Of a stretch of 64,000 nt of DNA, positions 36,360 to 46,729 are shown in pieces; positions within the stretch are counted from its first letter, which is position 1, and each line of letters begins with the position of its first letter. This DNA comes from Tritrichomonas musculus. Lineage: Eukaryota; Parabasalia; Tritrichomonadida; Tritrichomonadidae. Below the pieces are notes generated by a model, which was not told where the DNA came from, searched no databases, and worked only from the letters and a program-made list of their open reading frames with translations. Location: positions 827,501-891,500 of the forward strand of contig JAPFFF010000049.1 in the NCBI GenBank assembly GCA_039105265.1, given 5' to 3'. A program made the position numbers and the translations under genes.

Positions 36360-39300
36360 ATGTTTACGATAGAGCAAGCAGGTGGTATCAAAAGGGTAAA
36401 TACAATAGATGAATTAATAATAGAATACATAAAACAATATGCCACTTCATGTGGGTGTAAGTGTAATAACGGAAATAATTTGGGGTCAAGCTTGAATACC
36501 GAGGAATTGAAAGAATTATTGAAACCTTACGCGAAAACAACTGATTTATTCGATTATTTGAAAACAGAGGAATTCAATAAAGAATTATTAAAGTATGCTA
36601 GTAGTGAAGAAATTCAAAACGCTGTTAATACATTACGTGATTACATTGTTAACAATTTTGCATTATCAACTGACATACCTGAAATACCTACAGATTTGGT
36701 TAATGAATCTGCTTTGACAACTGCTTTGAACCATACACGAAAACCATACGCGAAAAAAGAAGACTTGTCAGAGATACCAGAAGTACTCAAAAATAGTGAG
36801 TTGCAATTGAACATAAGAGACCAATTATCAGACGAAATGTTTCAGAAATTGATGGCTGATGATGTTAAACCATTATCAGCTCAAGCATCAATGTGTTTAA
36901 CAAGTATGGCAGCTAATGAAGGTCTTCAAGCAGCTTTGGATTCTTGTGCCAGAGAATATGTTTCAAAAGAAGACCTCCCAAAGATTATTGAGCAAGTGAA
37001 AAGCGAAATCCCAGAGATTATTGAGGGGCAAACAACTATTCAATTCACAATCGCCAATAATACAATTCTTGATTTGGATTACGACCCATATCATATACTG
37101 ATTGAGCAATATGGGTTGGATATTGTTTCATCAGACAGTTACTATACGGCCCATTATGTTCACGCAGACTATTCGTACAATGACGATGATGATAATCTAC
37201 CCTCTCAGATACTGCGTATGGAAGGAAGTGATTCTAGTCTTTGGTATCTGTATAACTCCCATGAATTAATCAATCCAGGAACTGGTGAAACACCTGAAAT
37301 ATTATCATGTTCAATAACCAAAACTGTCGAACCAACAGACAAAAACGCTTATTCGGCTAGATATGTGTTAAACACTTATGCATTAAAATCTGATATTCCA
37401 GAAATAATTGATAAAACAATTACTTTCAATCAAGAATTAGAATTAACTTATGATGAAGGTAATAGTATTAATACTCTTTCGGTTCTTTATACTAATGCAA
37501 GTCAATATTTTGAAAAATGGAAACAATATGGAATGTTATTTGATGGATATGATAAGACTGATGAAAGTATTAAATATCAAGGAATATTCACTATATCAAG
37601 TATTAATAATAATGATTATGTTTTAAATAATGGCGTTCAAAATATAGCATTAACATTAGAAATGAGTTCAAGTTGTGGAGTTGTTTATGATTTTGATAAC
37701 CAACATAGAATCAATGTAATAAGTTGTTATATTGCAAATGAAGATTATGATGAAACGAACAAAAACTGTGTTGTTAATCTTGCATTTCTCCAAGATAAAT
37801 ACGCACTGAAGAGTGATATTAAAGATGTTGATTTGACACCGTATTATACTAGTGCACAAGCTGATGAGAAGTTTGTTGATGAGGATGAATTGGCTTATGA
37901 ATTGGATAAGTATGCATTGAAAACAGATATTCCAACAATTCCAACAGATTTGATTAATGAATCTGCATTGAATACTGCATTATATGGTACTGAATTGAAT
38001 ATTGAATATCCTGCAAAATTATATGACGGTGCATATATTACCCCTAAGCTACCAAATGCTGGAGTTCATTTGGTATTTGATGTTAATTGGGGAGATAATC
38101 AAGATGATGATATTATGCGTATTGATGTAATATTTAAACCAAATGGCTCTACTAACACTTTTGATTGCTTGGACAGATATGATAGCAATGGTAAACGCAT
38201 TGATAGAATAATATGGCGTCATGATGATGGACAAATTGTATATGTATCGTATATTGCAGCACATAGAAATAATAATCCTATAGCATACAATTTCATTAGA
38301 GCACAAATTGAATCACCATTCATTAAAACCGCAAATGTTGTTGATGAAAATCCAGAACGATTCACAATTCAATGTACACAGAATGATAGTGGTTGTGCAA
38401 TCCCAGATGAATATATAAGAAGAGTATTGACAACTAAAAATATTATTGTGAAGTTCAAACGAAATGCTGATGATGCATCATATGAAGAAGCTGAATATAC
38501 GTATTCTGGACGAAAGGGTGCAAATCTCATATACAAATCAGTAAGTAGTGAGTCAAGCGAATCAATAGATATTCGTGTAGCTACACGTATTGTTTCATTG
38601 AGAGCCGCGGACGATACACTAACCAATATATATGATGCATCTATCACATTAATCAGCAACCAACCTGTGAACGATAATATGATTTCATCTGTGAAATATG
38701 TGAATGATAACTTTGCATTGAAAACAGAATTGACCCGTGCTATTGACCAAGTGAAGAGTGAAATTCCTGAACCTGTCGATTTGTCGGGTTATGTATCAAA
38801 AAATAATGATGGTTCATTAACAATTAATAGTACCGAAAGTAATATTGCAAGTTTCTTTAGTTCTATTGATTCTAATACACTTGCTTTATTTAGATTTGGA
38901 TATAATGATACTTATAATACTGTCTTTATGTATAGGTCTTCAAAAACTGCTGATACTGGTGAAGTATTTATATATGTTGATGGTCATAGATTTCAATCAT
39001 TTAGCATGTTTGGTACTGCAAGAAATACAACAATTGATTCAAATTTACATGTTTCTGGCAAGATAACATCAAACGGTTCAAATACAATCACACATTACTC
39101 ACCGATTGAATCATCTGTAAATTCAATAAATGATTTCGTTATTGGAGCTCCAGTATATATGACTGGTAAGGTTTACAAACATGTTGGTGATGAATGGATA
39201 CCTTCAACAGCAGATGATACAACTGATTGTATTTGTAGTGTCAAGACTTCAGGAACATGGAAAGAATATGTTGGTATTTGTGTTAGAATTGACCAAAAAA

Positions 39301-39512
39301 ATAATTGTATTACCTTCACTTCACATGGTGATTATCTTGTAAAAGTTGATGATTCATCTTGTTATGGTATTGGAGATGAAGTATTTATTGATAATGAAGA
39401 CAATAAATTGAAGATTCTTAGTGGTGAAACTGCAATAACATCAAAGATTAAACGTATGACTGTGGGGGTTATCACTGCAATAATAGATGATAAAACGCTT
39501 GCTAAATACTGA
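36360..39512 (+). CDS. fibre-like protein (C)
   Basis: About 1050 residues. N-terminal anchor MFTIEQAGGIKRVNTIDELI is shared with B. The shaft carries repeats such as YAKTTDLFDYLKT and YALKSDIPE. Two modules (about 36786-37390 and 37975-38670) are near-identical in DNA to B, while a module at about 37400-37830 and one near 38780-39060 are absent from B. The C-terminal domain contains GAPVYMTGKVY and VGICVRIDQKNNCITFTSHG. Modular design and exchangeable parts fit a receptor-binding fibre. Confidence 0.75.
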   Translation: MFTIEQAGGIKRVNTIDELIIEYIKQYATSCGCKCNNGNNLGSSLNTEELKELLKPYAKTTDLFDYLKTEEFNKELLKYASSEEIQNAVNTLRDYIVNNFALSTDIPEIPTDLVNESALTTALNHTRKPYAKKEDLSEIPEVLKNSELQLNIRDQLSDEMFQKLMADDVKPLSAQASMCLTSMAANEGLQAALDSCAREYVSKEDLPKIIEQVKSEIPEIIEGQTTIQFTIANNTILDLDYDPYHILIEQYGLDIVSSDSYYTAHYVHADYSYNDDDDNLPSQILRMEGSDSSLWYLYNSHELINPGTGETPEILSCSITKTVEPTDKNAYSARYVLNTYALKSDIPEIIDKTITFNQELELTYDEGNSINTLSVLYTNASQYFEKWKQYGMLFDGYDKTDESIKYQGIFTISSINNNDYVLNNGVQNIALTLEMSSSCGVVYDFDNQHRINVISCYIANEDYDETNKNCVVNLAFLQDKYALKSDIKDVDLTPYYTSAQADEKFVDEDELAYELDKYALKTDIPTIPTDLINESALNTALYGTELNIEYPAKLYDGAYITPKLPNAGVHLVFDVNWGDNQDDDIMRIDVIFKPNGSTNTFDCLDRYDSNGKRIDRIIWRHDDGQIVYVSYIAAHRNNNPIAYNFIRAQIESPFIKTANVVDENPERFTIQCTQNDSGCAIPDEYIRRVLTTKNIIVKFKRNADDASYEEAEYTYSGRKGANLIYKSVSSESSESIDIRVATRIVSLRAADDTLTNIYDASITLISNQPVNDNMISSVKYVNDNFALKTELTRAIDQVKSEIPEPVDLSGYVSKNNDGSLTINSTESNIASFFSSIDSNTLALFRFGYNDTYNTVFMYRSSKTADTGEVFIYVDGHRFQSFSMFGTARNTTIDSNLHVSGKITSNGSNTITHYSPIESSVNSINDFVIGAPVYMTGKVYKHVGDEWIPSTADDTTDCICSVKTSGTWKEYVGICVRIDQKNNCITFTSHGDYLVKVDDSSCYGIGDEVFIDNEDNKLKILSGETAITSKIKRMTVGVITAIIDDKTLAKY

Positions 39513-39936
39513 GCATAGTAATTATCTTACAAGACATGTATGCAGAAAGATTAATATTCAATTTATCGCGAACAAGCTTTTGAAGGAATTCATTTCTTGT
39601 AGCAGATGGTTGATCCAAGATGAGTTGTTTATTTTCATTTGCAAATGCTAATACTTTATTACGTTGTTCATCATTGAGATTCTTTGATTTATTTAATGGG
39701 AATGAACGGTTTGTTCGTCTATGGATGACTTTTCTAGGCTCTGCTACACAGTCACAAGCTTTAGCTTTGGTATTGCTTTGCAAGTCAATTGTATGTTCTT
39801 CTAACGAATTCTCTTCACCACTTTGTGGTTCACTATTAGACGAACTGTCTTTTTTTTGTTCAGTATGTACCCATAATTTTAATGTATACAAATCAGCTAT
39901 TATATCATCGATTCTTCTTATTATTTCGTTTGTCAT
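39502..39936 (-). CDS. small charged protein with conserved C-terminus (C)
   Basis: 144 residues, homologue of 46730-47260 in B through the C-terminal motif (LQKLVRDKLNINLSAYMSCKI here). N-terminal helix MTNEIIRRIDDIIADLYTLK, Ser/Glu-rich linker, basic patch HRRTNRSF. A palindromic mini-repeat (about 39751-39785) adds LQSNTKAKACD in frame. It converges on the fibre gene with an 11-bp overlap. In B the gene lies near the far end instead. Function unknown; possibly DNA-binding. Confidence 0.6.
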   Translation of the reverse strand: MTNEIIRRIDDIIADLYTLKLWVHTEQKKDSSSNSEPQSGEENSLEEHTIDLQSNTKAKACDCVAEPRKVIHRRTNRSFPLNKSKNLNDEQRNKVLAFANENKQLILDQPSATRNEFLQKLVRDKLNINLSAYMSCKIITMLSI

Positions 39937-39961
39937 TTGTTAAGAATAAAAAAATAACTAT

Positions 39962-42900
39962 TTAGTTATAATTAATAAAATAATTATTCGCTGTTAAGCC
40001 ACTAACAAAAGGTGCGCATGATTGATTTGGTAAAACAATCATCTTTGTATGACATCCTGTGAGAGCATTCTTGTTTACCGTTATTTTACTCATTTTATTG
40101 TTTTGCATCTGAAGATTTATATTCTTACCAAGCTTAATTGATTGATTATCAATAATAGATTTGTAATCGGAAGACACAATATGATTCTTCTTTAAAGATA
40201 CACCTTTTAGTTTGAGTGATTTGGTTTGCCCATTACTGTTAAATATAGTATAACATTTAGGTGCAAGAGCTATCATGTTTTCACCATATTTTTCAATGGC
40301 ACATCCCAATATCTTTTTTTCGTCTTGAATAGTGTTGATTGATGGGTTAGGCATGAATTTATATACATTCTTGTCGTAGAACTCTTTGTTTTTAATAACG
40401 TAATCAAATAATTGTTCAGGACCTTCATTTGGGTTCCCAGCAACTGCAAAATATGCTGAATCAGTATCACCCTCTATAAAATGTAGTCTATCCATATCAA
40501 AACAATTATTCATAAAATCGTAATAAAATGTGAGATACCAAAACTTTGCGTTATCAAGAGTCCACAATGATTCTTGAATGCATGTATTGCAATGATATGA
40601 TTTGGGTGATTGTTGAATTAAAAATGTATTATCACTTAATTGTGCTCCACCCATATAAGTTTGAGAGATGATATATTGATAAGCTTTATTTGCATCACAT
40701 ATCTTGACTTTACTGAATTTCTCAGAGTTCATCCCATCATATCCATATGAACCGTTCATAGATATTTTATAAAATTTCTCATTACCTTTACTAACACCAC
40801 TAATAATATCCTGACGTTTTTGCATAAAAGTGCTAACAAATTCATTAAATCCTGTATGAGCTTCATATTGTGAAACAGATTTAACATCATCAATAATCAA
40901 TCCGTGGTCTAACAGAAACCAGAGATAATAATTTGAGAAAATCATGTATTCATCATGAGTATCAAGAAGCATTGTAAGCTTGCGTTCTTCCATATCTGTA
41001 GAAGTTAATTTATTTGTTTTCATGTAATTGTACATATAAGTGCCAATTGTTGATTCATCGTTTTTGATATTGATATTGCGAAACACAGGAGGTAAATTGA
41101 TAAAATAGTTTATTTTAGAGGTGGGACATTTTAGTTTAACTTCAGCGTAGAACAAATATGATGGTTTATTTGAGAATCTTGATGAGTTTGTTATGATATC
41201 GAGGCATCTCTTTTTTGAAGCTTTATCTTTAACATCAATTCGTCTAATAAATGCTCCAGGCATATACATTATACCTCCATGATACTTATTAAATTCATGT
41301 TTACAAGATGAGAATGATGATGGATACAAAGAATTAAAATCGATACCAACAACATGAGATTGAACATTAGAAGTATCATATGACAAAACTCCTTTATTGT
41401 CAATATAGCGAAATTTATTAATATGAGTCTCATCTTTAATGTTTACTCGATGCATTACATTAGAGAGTCCTCCTGTGATAGCATTTCTTATTGAATAATA
41501 TTCACGTTCATCGTTGATGAGTGTTGGTAAATGATGTAATTTACAATATTTTTTTAATTGGATTCTTAGAGTTGTTATTTTAGGGTCATCACGTTTACGA
41601 AGTTTATTACATTCAGCACATGCTAATAAGCAGTTATCAATTTGGTGACCTTTATTATTGTCAATTCTATCTAATGTAGGCTTATTTTGATAAGTAAAAT
41701 GTTCATGACATAAATGGCATCTCCCTTTATTTGGATCGTCATACATTTTCATAAAAGCTTCAAAATCATTTTCTGACACACATTTTGTTAAATCTCGTTG
41801 TGGTTTTTTAGGGTTTAATCTATTGTATTTCTCATCTTGATTATAATAACTATCACATTTATATTGCCACCATTTCTTACTTGGTTTGAATGTATTATAT
41901 TTATTTGTAATCCCAATGTTGTTTCTCGGATTAAAATCTTTATAAGCCAAAGCATATTTGATGCACGAAGCATTCTTTGATAATGAGAGATTTGAAAGTA
42001 AATCAACATTGTATTGAGCATTGAGTGCTATTAAATTATCAATAGGTTTAATCATCATTTCAACATCATTATCATTGTATGCTAATAGGTAGTCCCATCG
42101 TGTTGCAAAACGTTTTGAATCTTCAAGATAAGCATCATATTCTTCTTTAGTAAGAGGATTCTTTTGATTGAGATAGCTATAAAAATCATCATATGAAAAT
42201 GGTTCTGATTTTGATAATACTTCATTGTAGTTCTTGTCGTTGATTGCTTCGTAAGGAAACACACCTTTTATATCACAAGCTTTAGCTTGGGTATTGCTTT
42301 GTAATTCATTGATACCACCACAAACGCTCACGTTTGAGTCAACGATTACGTTGCCAAAATCTTCGCCAAATTGCTTTAATGTACCTCCTGCAACAAATGA
42401 TTGAGCATCTATGAATCTCAATTTAGTTGGATGATTATCTGATGTGAGAATGAATTGTTTTAATGAAGATAGGGTACCAATTATTGAATTTTGTTCGACT
42501 TTCCAGAAAGAATGATTAAAATATTGTTTAAATAAATTGCTGTCAAAACGTGATGAGTTAAACCCTAATACAGTAATTACATTCATATTTTTGTTAATAG
42601 AGGTATCTGGTAAGAATGATTCATAATATGATATCTTATCTGCATAGACTTTCATTGATTGCTCGAACAACCATTTTATCCATTGTGGTATGAACTCTTG
42701 AGAGTCTCTTAATGAGAAATTCTTTGTTGTCAAGCCGTTTGATGATTTCACACAAGATGAAACTGACAACGGAATTAACCTTGAATTTATTGTTGTTGAG
42801 TTAGAGATTGATTTATTTATTGATTGCTCCATTGTTTCGAAATCATATGTTATATAATATATTTCAGGTTTCCATTGAAGATTGTATGCTAAACAGTATT

Positions 42901-44602
42901 CATAAACAGGGTTATTCAATATGTGGGGACAATAAGGTAAAGCTTCTTTAACTGGTATGAAGTTCTTTTTAAATACACCATCACAGTGTTTAACATGAGA
43001 ATCAAACCTGTTAAAATTCTTTGAACCATAATGAATATATGAATTACATTTAGGGCAAATATGTATTTGGGTAAGCTTTTCAGGATTCTTAATGTACATT
43101 ATATGGATGATTTGATTTTGAGTGAAAAGTAATGCAGAATATGTTGTAAATGTTTTATCGAAAAACCACTGCTCTGATAAATCATAATATTGCTCAGAAT
43201 CTGTCTTGAAAAACTCATATATGTTAACATTAATGTGATTCTTTTGTGCTAAATCTTTCATTTGCTCCATTGAAACACCTTCGAATTCATTAAGTATTTT
43301 CTTACCTTCATTTGGAATCTTTGTGTTGTATATTATATTGTGTTCTTTAAGAAGTAGTTTCTTAGCGATTTTGGTTCGTTCTTTAGTTTTATATTTTTTG
43401 GTATTTGCTAGTTCTTCATTTAAACATACAGCTAAGAATCTGAAGAAACATAGTTTATCATCTTCATTGTCAGCAATAATGAAATCATTTTTGATGAATT
43501 CTATTGGCAAATCCTTTATGCGACCAGTTATCTTTCTCATTCTTGAAACTGTAAAAGCTATTGAACCAACTAATATAAGTTTTGTGCTTGATGATTCTGT
43601 TTCATAAGAGTGTAAAACAGATTCAATATAGAGTTTAACAATATCAAGGTCTTCAAGTTTACTGATAATGATAGGTATCATTGATTGATAGTTTTTCCAA
43701 ATAATGTCTTTAGCTTTATAATCGTATTTCTCTTCTAATGATTCAAAATCATAAGTGTATGTTTCGAAGACTCCCGATAGTTGAAAATGAACCTTAAATG
43801 GTTTCAGCTCTTTCTTGTATACATTGTGAAGACACTCAAAGATATTATCTAATGATGCAACTTGATTGAAATAATATGTTGTTATCGGCTTGCCACTGTC
43901 TTTGCGTTGTATAGTATTTTCAGATGGATATTTATTATAGTGATTCCATTCATTTACAGCTCTATCGAAATCATGTGGCTCATTAATCATAAGGAAATCA
44001 CTATGTTTTGATGTGAAATTGTGTGCGCATTTATTGAGGTATTCATATATTTCTTCATTCTCTGGAATGTAATACTTTTGATGGTTTTTGATTAATGGAG
44101 CATCTGGGATTATCAGTTTTTCAGTCTTCTGTAATACAGGATGTTGTTGTTGTTTTATTAATTGTATTGCATCATCAACTGCTTCATAAGCCCTATTAAT
44201 AGCTTCTTTTATCTCGAATTCTCTCTCGATTTGTTGTTGTTTTGTGTTGAAATAGCGTTCATCTTCTTCATTAATATCTTCTTCAAAGTAATCATCACGT
44301 TTGAGTATATCTTGGTAGTGCTGTTCATGCGAATCATCCAATATTTGTTTAAGTTTATGCTCGTGTATAATGAAACTATCTATTTCTTCTGCATTTGGTA
44401 AATCATTTTTAATAAATCTGTGGGCATTACGATTATTAAGCCAATCACATAATACTTCTACGTTTTTCCTTCTATTCCAAGCTTCTGTTTTAGCAGTTGT
44501 TGTAATTGGTAGATTTGCATTGAAAAGTGTATTGATAGAATTGATTAATTCAACAATATCATTATTACTAATATTTTTAAGTGATCGGTAATCGTATCGC
44601 AT
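39962..44602 (-). CDS. polB: protein-primed DNA polymerase B (C)
   Basis: 1546 residues, open throughout. The N-terminal 500 residues are specific to these elements and may contain the terminal-protein function. Exonuclease: ExoI YITYDFETME, ExoII LGFNSSRFDSNLF, ExoIII LLAYNDNDVEMM. HNH-like zinc domain at about 41595-41735 (CHLCHEHF, PTLDRIDNNKGH, CAECN). Polymerase motifs: A GIDFNSLYPSSFSS, B KISMNGSYGYDG, C EGDTDSAYFAVAG. A mini-repeat (about 42274-42306) adds LQSNTQAKACD in frame. Replicates the element from its protein-capped ends. Confidence 0.93.
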   Translation of the reverse strand: MRYDYRSLKNISNNDIVELINSINTLFNANLPITTTAKTEAWNRRKNVEVLCDWLNNRNAHRFIKNDLPNAEEIDSFIIHEHKLKQILDDSHEQHYQDILKRDDYFEEDINEEDERYFNTKQQQIEREFEIKEAINRAYEAVDDAIQLIKQQQHPVLQKTEKLIIPDAPLIKNHQKYYIPENEEIYEYLNKCAHNFTSKHSDFLMINEPHDFDRAVNEWNHYNKYPSENTIQRKDSGKPITTYYFNQVASLDNIFECLHNVYKKELKPFKVHFQLSGVFETYTYDFESLEEKYDYKAKDIIWKNYQSMIPIIISKLEDLDIVKLYIESVLHSYETESSSTKLILVGSIAFTVSRMRKITGRIKDLPIEFIKNDFIIADNEDDKLCFFRFLAVCLNEELANTKKYKTKERTKIAKKLLLKEHNIIYNTKIPNEGKKILNEFEGVSMEQMKDLAQKNHINVNIYEFFKTDSEQYYDLSEQWFFDKTFTTYSALLFTQNQIIHIMYIKNPEKLTQIHICPKCNSYIHYGSKNFNRFDSHVKHCDGVFKKNFIPVKEALPYCPHILNNPVYEYCLAYNLQWKPEIYYITYDFETMEQSINKSISNSTTINSRLIPLSVSSCVKSSNGLTTKNFSLRDSQEFIPQWIKWLFEQSMKVYADKISYYESFLPDTSINKNMNVITVLGFNSSRFDSNLFKQYFNHSFWKVEQNSIIGTLSSLKQFILTSDNHPTKLRFIDAQSFVAGGTLKQFGEDFGNVIVDSNVSVCGGINELQSNTQAKACDIKGVFPYEAINDKNYNEVLSKSEPFSYDDFYSYLNQKNPLTKEEYDAYLEDSKRFATRWDYLLAYNDNDVEMMIKPIDNLIALNAQYNVDLLSNLSLSKNASCIKYALAYKDFNPRNNIGITNKYNTFKPSKKWWQYKCDSYYNQDEKYNRLNPKKPQRDLTKCVSENDFEAFMKMYDDPNKGRCHLCHEHFTYQNKPTLDRIDNNKGHQIDNCLLACAECNKLRKRDDPKITTLRIQLKKYCKLHHLPTLINDEREYYSIRNAITGGLSNVMHRVNIKDETHINKFRYIDNKGVLSYDTSNVQSHVVGIDFNSLYPSSFSSCKHEFNKYHGGIMYMPGAFIRRIDVKDKASKKRCLDIITNSSRFSNKPSYLFYAEVKLKCPTSKINYFINLPPVFRNINIKNDESTIGTYMYNYMKTNKLTSTDMEERKLTMLLDTHDEYMIFSNYYLWFLLDHGLIIDDVKSVSQYEAHTGFNEFVSTFMQKRQDIISGVSKGNEKFYKISMNGSYGYDGMNSEKFSKVKICDANKAYQYIISQTYMGGAQLSDNTFLIQQSPKSYHCNTCIQESLWTLDNAKFWYLTFYYDFMNNCFDMDRLHFIEGDTDSAYFAVAGNPNEGPEQLFDYVIKNKEFYDKNVYKFMPNPSINTIQDEKKILGCAIEKYGENMIALAPKCYTIFNSNGQTKSLKLKGVSLKKNHIVSSDYKSIIDNQSIKLGKNINLQMQNNKMSKITVNKNALTGCHTKMIVLPNQSCAPFVSGLTANNYFINYN

Positions 44603-44663
44603 TTGGGTGGAAATAAAAAATTAATTTTGATAATCGATGGATTTAAATTTTATGGCGTTCACA

Positions 44664-44891
44664 GGCTGTCAATTAGAGGCTCAAATTATTCGACTCCAAA
44701 AAAGTGCTAGAAATCATTGAGTTTCATAGTTGGGGCTCACAGTGTTGTAGACAGTGAGTTAGAAAACCTTGAGTTCTGAAAATGGGTTAGAAAATAAGGA
44801 AAATCGCATGAAACCCTTGAGCGACTAACATGGGGTAGACCGTCAGATGTGATTAATTATCTGACCCCCAATACGCACATACTACACTACT
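44664..44891 (-). repeat. right terminal inverted repeat of element C
   Basis: Inverse of 24251-24478, identical by eye over 228 bp, ending ...CATACTACACTACT at 44891. The gap between it and the polymerase start (44603-44663) contains only the AT-rich promoter. Confidence 0.93.
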
Positions 44892-44897
44892 GACCTT
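44892..44897. repeat. target site duplication of element C, right copy (gacctt)
   Basis: Exact match to 24245-24250, directly after the right terminus of C. Confidence 0.93.
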
Positions 44898-46280
44898 GGG
44901 GGAATCATTGATAATATGGACCAGTTTTGTAACCTTAGTCCTTTCTCGGGGTATATTATGTATTTCAGTTCTGTCGATATACTCGGGGAAATATTTGTTG
45001 AAATAGGAATATGCTTTGTCATCATCAATACTAGCGTTACTACCGATAATATGATTCAGTTTTGTAACCTTAGTCCTGTCTCGGAGTATATCTTGTATTT
45101 CAGCTCTATCGAGATACTCGGGATAATACTTGTTGAAATATGAATATGCTTTGTGTTCATCATCTAATTGCTGAATGAACTTAATCCAGGTATTCAATTG
45201 CTGGCGTTCATCAATACGGTCCTCAATCTTGTAATCATCTCTATTGAAATGCTTGAAGTAATCATTATCTGATGCTGCACGGCGTTCAGCCCTCAGCTGC
45301 TCGAAGAATGTATCAAAATCTGATTCCTTGAGCTTACCAGTGCGATCAAAACCGGTACGATGTACAAATAAATAATCATTTAGGAACTTCTTGAGTGGGC
45401 CCAGTTGAAGAATATACGTAGTGTTAGTAGGGATGTTACCATCGAACTCAGTGTTGATGATATCGATATATGTTTTGACAGTTTCTGGGTGGATTTCACC
45501 AAAATGCTTATTCGAGATCTTGAGATGCTTTTCACGCTCCTGTTCCTGTTTCTTCTTCAATCGATCGCGTTTCGACTTCTCAGCCAGTTTCTGTTCCCGC
45601 TTCTGGAGACGCTCCTGCTCAGCACGCTCCCATTCCAATTGCTTAGCACGTTCACGTTCAAGTCTGACCTCCTCAAGTGCATGCAGATTCTGTTCAGTTG
45701 CATCCTTCAGCAGCTTATCCTCTTGTTCATCATGCAATCGCTCGAAGAATGTATCAAAATCTGATTCCTTGAGTTTATAAGTGGTGTCATAATCCGTGCG
45801 ATATACAAATAACTTATCATTTAGGAACTTTATGAGACTGCTCTGCTGTGCGGCCTGTGGTATGTCGGTTGGGATTTTGCCATCGAACTCTGTGTTGGCG
45901 ATCTTGATATAATCTTGGACATCACTCGCGGTTAAATCCCTTTTATCAAAATGCGTCTTCTTAATCTTGCTATTCAGTAAGCGTTCAGCACCTTCCAATC
46001 CCAATACCTTGAGACGCCTCTGCTCAGCACGTGTAAGCCTCAGTCGCCTGATGAATGTATCAAGATCTGATTCCTCGAGCTTATTATCGGGATCAAAACC
46101 AGTGTGAGCTACAAATGAGTTCTCATTCAGGAACTTTATGAGACTGCTCAGCTGTCCAACAAATGGGTTTCTGGTTGAGATACCCCCACCGAACTCCTCA
46201 TTGATGATATCGATATAGCTTTTGACGGCATCTGTGGGTAGAACCTTTTTATCGAAATTCCAACTAGTAATATTACTCAT
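44892..46280 (-). pseudogene. polB: DNA polymerase B of element B, N-terminal part right of element C
   Basis: Starts at 46280 (MSNITSWNFDKK). It encodes three tandem copies of a module of about 72 residues at roughly residues 8-80, 110-182 and 260-330, each with V..YI.I.N.EF.G.I, then LIKFLN..LFV and KLKESDFDTFFE. A charged coiled coil lies at about 185-255. Two tandem 45-residue repeats (AYSYFNKY.PEY.DR.EI) lie near the end. The C copy has only one comparable module. The rest of the gene is at 20036-24250, beyond element C. The N-terminal extension might hold the primer-protein or a regulatory function. Confidence 0.75.
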
Positions 46281-46729
46281 TTACCCCATTGGTAAAAATA
46301 CAAAAATAATCATCCCAACGCGGTTGATGACATACTATTTTTGAATTTTACTCGATTAAATAGCAAATCGGAATCATATATGTGTTAGCGCTAACTGGTA
46401 TAGTTGTTGGATCAAGAAGGATGTCTCCCAGCTTCGGCGGCAGGCATAGGTTCGATCCACTGCCATACCGATTTTTCGTATTATTTCCGGTCCATATTTG
46501 TGATAGAGCCCAAGCGCACTAAACACCTTGGGTAAGCTATTACTTGTGGATTATAGGGGTAATACGGGCATTTGCCGGCATTTGCAACCCCAACCAGCCT
46601 CATGGTGGATGCAGGTATTTTCCTTGAGGGATTGATGTGCAATCCCGGGTCCGTATGTTGGTTCCTCTAGAGAATGCATTACGCATCCATCATGGGGTCG
46701 GTTTTTGCAAAAATATTTTTGGAATTCGG
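46281..46729. ncRNA. non-coding stretch of B with strong RNA-like secondary structure
   Basis: No credible gene in 449 bp. Several complementary segments nest without conflict: AAATCGG 46365-46371 with CCGATTT 46468-46474, enclosing GGCAG 46439-46443/CTGCC 46460-46464 and a CTTCGG loop; GTGATAG 46500-46506 with CTATTAC 46537-46543, enclosing CCCAAG/CTTGGG (46509-46514/46527-46532); CATGGTGGATGC 46601-46612 with GCATCCATCATG 46683-46694, enclosing GGGATT/AATCCC (46628-46633/46641-46646). A tRNA-like B-box (GGTTCGATCC, 46449-46458) is present but no standard tRNA folds. A structured RNA or a hairpin-rich origin or packaging signal is possible. C has no counterpart. Confidence 0.5.

Larger units (their letters stand above)
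24251..44891 (+). mobile_element. Polinton/Maverick element C (youngest), inserted in the polymerase gene of B
   Basis: Spans 20.6 kb between 228-bp inverted termini that read as identical, flanked by gacctt on both sides. All expected large genes are open: ATPase, capsid protein, integrase, fibre and a 1546-residue polymerase. Codons end mostly in A or T, unlike A and B. It looks whole. Identical termini and open genes point to a very recent insertion. It lies in the same orientation as B. Confidence 0.95.

Noticed and set aside
46384-46474. Possible tRNA gene
   Set aside because: A B-box-like GGTTCGATCC and a near 7-bp acceptor-like pairing (GGTATAG with CCATACC) exist, but the T-arm and anticodon arm do not fold in standard form, so it is reported only as part of a structured region.
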